Of a DNA stretch of 64,000 nucleotides, positions 60,468 through 64,000 are shown piece by piece. Where the stretch lies: assembly GCF_002005565.1 (NCBI RefSeq), contig NZ_BDJC01000015.1, positions 62,001 to 126,000 on the forward strand, given 5' to 3'. A program made the translations under genes and the position numbers. Source of the DNA: Streptomyces sp. JHA26 (lineage in GTDB: Bacteria; Actinomycetota; Actinomycetes; Streptomycetales; Streptomycetaceae). Position 1 is the stretch's first letter. Each line of letters opens with the position of its first letter. The notes beneath the pieces were generated by a model, which ran no database searches, was not told the DNA's origin, and worked only from the letters and a program-made list of their open reading frames with translations.

Positions 60468-60596
60468 GTGAAGAAGCTTCTCCTGGTCGCACTGGCCGCC
60501 ATCGGCGGGCTCCTCGTGTACCGCCAGATCCAGGCGGATCGCGCCGAGCAGGATCTGTGGACGGAGGCGACCGACTCCGTGCCCACGGGTTCGTGA
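60468..60596 (+). CDS. DLW-39 family tiny membrane protein
   Basis: A 42-residue protein starting VKKLLLVALAAIGGLLVYRQIQ, with one membrane helix, then a charged tail RAEQDLWTEATD with the DLW signature of the DLW-39 family, conserved near oriC in actinobacteria. GTG 60468 follows GACGAGG. The function is unknown. Confidence 0.78.
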   Translation: MKKLLLVALAAIGGLLVYRQIQADRAEQDLWTEATDSVPTGS

Positions 60597-60623
60597 GGAC
60601 GACCGACATCCGGTCCTGAGCAG

Positions 60624-60649
60624 ACCCCGGCCGTCGGTACGGTCGGGGT
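60624..60649 (+). terminator. Intrinsic terminator after DLW-39
   Basis: ACCCCGGCCGT / ACGGTCGGGGT (one mismatch) with a 4-base CGGT loop, followed by TTTTG, a good intrinsic terminator. Confidence 0.8.
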
Positions 60650-60741
60650 TTTGTGTTGCCCGGACGGGGGGCGGAGGCCACCGGTCGCGCGGCAGGATGG
60701 GCCACGGTCCGTGCGGCGGCGAGCGCGAGGGGTGGCGGCTG

Positions 60742-62064
60742 ATGGTGCGGTGGTGCAGGGCCCGGTGGCGAGCCGGGTCGGGACACGGTCGCCCGCCGGT
60801 GCCGGTGCGTCCGGCCGTCGTGGCGGCGGTGCTGGCCGCCACCGCCGCCGTCCTGCCGGGCGGTACGGCCCTGGCGGCCGGTACGCCGGGCGGCTACGCC
60901 TTCGCCGAGGACGCCCGCCGGGTCGACGGCGCGAGCGGCACCGCGGACGCCCCGGCCCTCGAACCCGGCACGACGTACCGCAGCTCCCTGCCGAGGACCG
61001 GTACGCTCCACTACCGGCTCGAACTCGACGCCGCCTCGGACACGTACGTCTCCGCCACCGCCGTCCCCGACGAGGGCGACGAGCTCACCGCGGTCGACGG
61101 CATCCGGCTGTCCGTGCAGGATGCCGACGGCGGCACCTGCTCGTCGGACAGCGCGAGTTTCGGTGCCGCCCGCAGCCCCCGCCCGGTCACGGCCTGGGGC
61201 GTGCGCGCGATCTCCACCGGCGGGACGCGCTGCCAGGAGCCCGGCACCTACTACGTCACCGTCGAGCGGTCACGGCCCCAGGACTCCCCACCGGAACCCT
61301 GGGAGCTGGAGCTCACCGCCGTCACCGAGCCACGCCCGGCACGCACCGGCGCCACGCGGGCGCCCGAGGCATGGAACTCCGCCTCGCCCGCACCCCTCAC
61401 GGGCGAGCCCGAACGCCTCCGGGGCGGCGGCGGCTTCGCCCGGGCCACCCGCATCGGCCAGGGAGCCTGGCGCGACGACATCCGGCCCGGACAGACCCTC
61501 TTCTACAAGGTGCCCGTCGACTGGGGCCGGCAACTGTACGCGGCCGCCGAACTCGGCAGTACCGACAGCGGTTCCGGCTACGCCACCGGCGCGCTGCGCC
61601 TGGCCCTGCACAACCCCGTGCGCGGCGAGGTCGTCGACGCCGCCAAGGGGTACACCGGCCGTCAGGTCACGGCCGCCCTCGCTCCCGTGCCACCGGTGGC
61701 GTACGCCAACCGGTACGCCGTCGACGACCGGGTCACCGGCATGCGGTTCGCCGGTGACCACTACCTCGTGGTGCACCTCGCGGCCCAGGTGGCCGACGAC
61801 TTCGGTGAGGGCCCGTTCCCGCTGGTGCTGCGCCTGCGGTACGGAGGGACGGCGCAGGCCGGGCCCGGGTACGCGGGGAGGTCCGTGCCCGACGGCGTCT
61901 TCGAGGTCCCGGCCCACGACCGGCAGACGGCGTCGGCGGGCGCGACGGCGCGGGACGACGGCACCGCCATGACGGTGCTCGCGGTGGGCGGGATCGGTGC
62001 CGGCAGCGCCCTGCTGGCGGGGCTCGGCGTGTGGACGGCCGTGGCCCGGCGCCGAGCCGTCTGA
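60742..62064 (+). CDS. Secreted, C-terminally anchored protein of unknown function
   Basis: This 440-residue protein has a signal peptide (RPAVVAAVLAATAAVLPGGTALA), a mature domain with cysteine pairs (GGTCSSDS and GTRCQEPG) and two related beta-rich halves (TYRSSLPRTGTLHYRLELDA and TLFYKVPVDWGRQLYAAAEL, resembling pre-peptidase-type modules by eye), and a C-terminal helix (GGIGAGSALLAGLGVWTAVARRR). ATG 60742 follows a Gly-rich ribosome-like stretch. It converges on a Ser/Thr kinase gene. The function is not known to me. Confidence 0.72.
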   Translation: MVRWCRARWRAGSGHGRPPVPVRPAVVAAVLAATAAVLPGGTALAAGTPGGYAFAEDARRVDGASGTADAPALEPGTTYRSSLPRTGTLHYRLELDAASDTYVSATAVPDEGDELTAVDGIRLSVQDADGGTCSSDSASFGAARSPRPVTAWGVRAISTGGTRCQEPGTYYVTVERSRPQDSPPEPWELELTAVTEPRPARTGATRAPEAWNSASPAPLTGEPERLRGGGGFARATRIGQGAWRDDIRPGQTLFYKVPVDWGRQLYAAAELGSTDSGSGYATGALRLALHNPVRGEVVDAAKGYTGRQVTAALAPVPPVAYANRYAVDDRVTGMRFAGDHYLVVHLAAQVADDFGEGPFPLVLRLRYGGTAQAGPGYAGRSVPDGVFEVPAHDRQTASAGATARDDGTAMTVLAVGGIGAGSALLAGLGVWTAVARRRAV

Positions 62065-62086
62065 CGGGCCCCGGCGGATACACGCC

Positions 62087-63556
62087 TCAGATACGGGCCA
62101 GCGCCCAGAAACCCACCGCGTAACAGGCCAGCGCGAGCAGCAGCAGCGGAACCGCCACCCGGGCCGGGGGGCCGGGACGACGGCGCCGCACCGCACGGTG
62201 CTGGGGGGACCCCGCGGGGGCCGGGGGAGCCTCCGGGGGCTGCGCGGGCCACGGGGTCCGCACGGTCTGGGCGGTGTACGCGGCGGTGGGCCCGTCGGCG
62301 CGTCGCCACGGCTGCGGTGCGGGGTTCCGCGAGAGGGGCGGGGGCGCGTACGGGGACTGGTGCCGCGGGTCCGGGACATCGGGCCGCGGCCGTGCCGGCG
62401 GGGGAGCCGGCGGTGCGGGTGCGGGCCGCAGCGGGGGTCCGGACGCCGGGGCGGGGACGGGGTCCGACGTGGCGGCGGTCCGCGGGGGCGGCAGGGGGAA
62501 GCTCCCGGTGTCCGACACGCCGGGCCCCCGGACGGGTCCGGGGGCCGGTCCGGGTTCGCACGGCGGTGGTGCCGACGGTGGCGCCGGCGGTGGCGTCGGC
62601 GTACTGTCCGGGGCCTGTGCCGGGGTGGTGGGCCGCCGCGGATCCGTCGGTACGTCGACCGCTCCGGCGGCCGGGCGCAGCGGTCCGTCGGGGCCGAATC
62701 CCGGTGGCAGCGGGCCGATCTGGTCGAAGACCTCGATCAGTTCGTCGTCGGGACCCGGCTGCGGCAGCAGCTCCGCGGCCGCGGCCAGCGCCTTGCGGGC
62801 CCCGGTGGCGGTGCGGAACCTCGCCCCCGGGTCCGGCTGCAACAACGCGGCCACGACCTGCCACAGCGGCTCGGGAATCCCCTGCGGAGGCGGCGGCGTG
62901 CCGTGCTCCGCGAAGTACCGCACGAGCGCCTTGGCGTCCGGCTTGGCGCCCTCCAGCAGATACAGGGCCACCAGTCCCACGGCGAACAGGTCCGCGGCGA
63001 AGTCCGGTTCCGCGCCCATCATCTGCTCCGGCGCGAGGTAACCGGGCGTTCCCACCACCAGATCGGTCTCCGTCAGCCGGGGGTCCCCCAGCCGCATGGC
63101 GATGCCGAAGTCGGACAGCCGGAGCCGGGGCCGCCCCCTGCCGGTGGCTTCGAGCAGCACGTTGGCGGGCTTGACGTCGCGGTGCACGACATCCTCTGCG
63201 TGCACCGCCGCCAGACCCGCCAGGAGCTGGTCCAGCAGGGTGCACACGAAACCCGGCGGCAGCGGTCCGTAGTCCCCGACCAGGTGGACGAGCGAACCGC
63301 CCGTGACGAGATCCATGGTGAACAGGACCTGGTCGTCGTCGGCGGCCCAACTGGCCGGGGCGAGCACATGGGGATGGTCGATCCGCAGCGCCTGCTCACG
63401 CACGAAGCGCAGCAGCGCGTGGGCGTCCCTCTGCTGCAGCACCTTGGCGGCCACATAGCGCCGGCGACGGTGGTCCCAGGCGCGCCAGACGGCACCCGCC
63501 CCTCCGCGGCCGATCGGATCGACCAGCTCGTACCGGCCGGCGAAGACCTCACCCAT
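62087..63556 (-). CDS. Serine/threonine protein kinase, membrane anchored
   Basis: This 489-residue Hanks-type kinase has the glycine loop IGRGGAGAVW (16-25), catalytic lysine in YVAAKVLQQ, HRDVKPANVLL (about 138-148), DFG in LSDFGIAM, and VVGTPGYLAPEQ as the activation segment end. A long Pro-rich linker (about 280-455) leads to one C-terminal helix (VAVPLLLLALACYAVGFWALARI) with almost no external domain, so it lacks PASTA repeats. It is probably not PknB. The gap to the next gene is 80 bp. Confidence 0.93.
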   Translation of the reverse strand: MGEVFAGRYELVDPIGRGGAGAVWRAWDHRRRRYVAAKVLQQRDAHALLRFVREQALRIDHPHVLAPASWAADDDQVLFTMDLVTGGSLVHLVGDYGPLPPGFVCTLLDQLLAGLAAVHAEDVVHRDVKPANVLLEATGRGRPRLRLSDFGIAMRLGDPRLTETDLVVGTPGYLAPEQMMGAEPDFAADLFAVGLVALYLLEGAKPDAKALVRYFAEHGTPPPPQGIPEPLWQVVAALLQPDPGARFRTATGARKALAAAAELLPQPGPDDELIEVFDQIGPLPPGFGPDGPLRPAAGAVDVPTDPRRPTTPAQAPDSTPTPPPAPPSAPPPCEPGPAPGPVRGPGVSDTGSFPLPPPRTAATSDPVPAPASGPPLRPAPAPPAPPPARPRPDVPDPRHQSPYAPPPLSRNPAPQPWRRADGPTAAYTAQTVRTPWPAQPPEAPPAPAGSPQHRAVRRRRPGPPARVAVPLLLLALACYAVGFWALARI

Positions 63557-63636
63557 GACCGTGTGCCGCTCCTCCCCCTCGCGCCGCTCCCCACGGGGCC
63601 GGCCGTCGAGCCCTTCGCCGGCCGGGCCCCGGGGGG

Positions 63637-64000
63637 TCAGTTCTGGTGCGACTGGTAGTGCGCGACCGCGTCGGAGGTGCGGCCCGCGCCGTACACCCGC
63701 AGGAACTCCGCCAGCTCCGGGTGGGACGGGGAGAGGGCGTCCGCGGCGTCGATTATGTCGCCGGCGGCCGCCACCGAACGCAGCAGCGACTGGATCTCAC
63801 GGACCACCCGCTTGACCGTGGGGGCTCCCGAACCACTCGTCGTCTGCGTGGTGTTGCTGAGCACCGAGCCCCCCTGCGACTTCTTGATCTCGTCCATGCG
63901 CTCGGCGGCCTCGGCCGCGCTCACACTGCCGTCCGCCACCTGTCCCGCCAGCTCCTGCAGCAACTGCACCCGCTGCACCACCGCCGGGTTGCCGATCTTC
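63637..64000 (-). CDS. Conserved protein, 5' end outside window
   Basis: The C-terminal ~120 residues of a helical protein; the frame is open to the window edge (KIGNPAVVQRVQLLQELAGQ), so the start is missing. Visible parts are SAAEAAERMDEIKKSQGG and a helical end VKRVVREIQSLLRSVAAAGDIIDAADAL...YQSHQN. It precedes the kinase on the same strand and may be co-transcribed. No family is recognised. Confidence 0.6.
   Translation of the reverse strand, partial: KIGNPAVVQRVQLLQELAGQVADGSVSAAEAAERMDEIKKSQGGSVLSNTTQTTSGSGAPTVKRVVREIQSLLRSVAAAGDIIDAADALSPSHPELAEFLRVYGAGRTSDAVAHYQSHQN

Overview
The window is a Streptomyces-type chromosome segment centred on the replication origin. The evidence is very high GC with matching codon use, the gene order rpmH-rnpA-yidD-yidC-jag-rsmG-parA-parB on one side of dnaA and dnaN-gnd-recF-dciA-gyrB-gyrA-DUF3566-tRNA-Ile on the other, a 656-residue DnaA with a long domain II, and a scattered set of parS sites (TGTTTCACGTGAAACA). 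The order matches what is known around oriC of Streptomyces and, in large part, of mycobacteria (DUF6049, murJ, sigM, anti-sigma, trxB, trxA, parB, parA). No species is claimed.

Layout. 1-10 kb is the most accessory-looking part: a truncated PLP lyase, a LysR regulator with a TTA codon, NUDIX and GNAT enzymes, a GlcG/HbpS protein, a divergent MarR/MFS pair, a serine hydrolase, and a divergent TetR/FAD-monooxygenase pair. 10-15 kb holds dnaB, a MATE exporter and the rpsF-ssb-rpsR-rplI operon; rpsR seems to lack one base just after its start codon. 15-23 kb carries cell-wall functions: FemX, an alanine-racemase-like protein, a GT87 membrane glycosyltransferase and a class A PBP. 23-28 kb holds PadR, inositol-phosphate synthase, an MFS protein, an LppU/SCO3897-like protein and the CCA-adding enzyme. 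28-38 kb is a co-directional run: DUF6049, murJ, a separate pseudokinase, sigM, its zinc anti-sigma factor, then trxB-trxA behind a clear sigma-R promoter. 38-47.7 kb is parB/parA, rsmG, the yidC-rnpA-rpmH operon and dnaA. oriC lies at about 48.06-48.63 kb. To its right are dnaN through gyrA, tRNA-Ile(GAT), several small secreted or membrane proteins, a membrane protein and a Ser/Thr kinase. Both window ends cut a gene.

How the parts work together. ParA/ParB and 12 parS sites (10 with a perfect core) make up the segregation centromere; all 12 lie between 2 and 41.7 kb and none were seen to the right. DnaA boxes occur in oriC and also in the dnaA promoter, upstream of parA, and in the dnaB-MATE intergenic region, so DnaA may coordinate initiator, helicase and partition genes. 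DciA (DUF721) is the predicted DnaB loader. The murJ, femX, PBP, pseudokinase and sigM genes give the left side a cell-envelope theme.

Most of the window is well-conserved core. I saw no CRISPR array, prophage, insertion sequence or biosynthetic cluster. The less explained signals are the dnaB-upstream DnaA boxes, a ~22-bp tandem repeat between dnaA and oriC, parS sites embedded in longer palindromes at convergent gene ends, the alanine-racemase-like protein without the usual catalytic motifs, and the rpsR anomaly.
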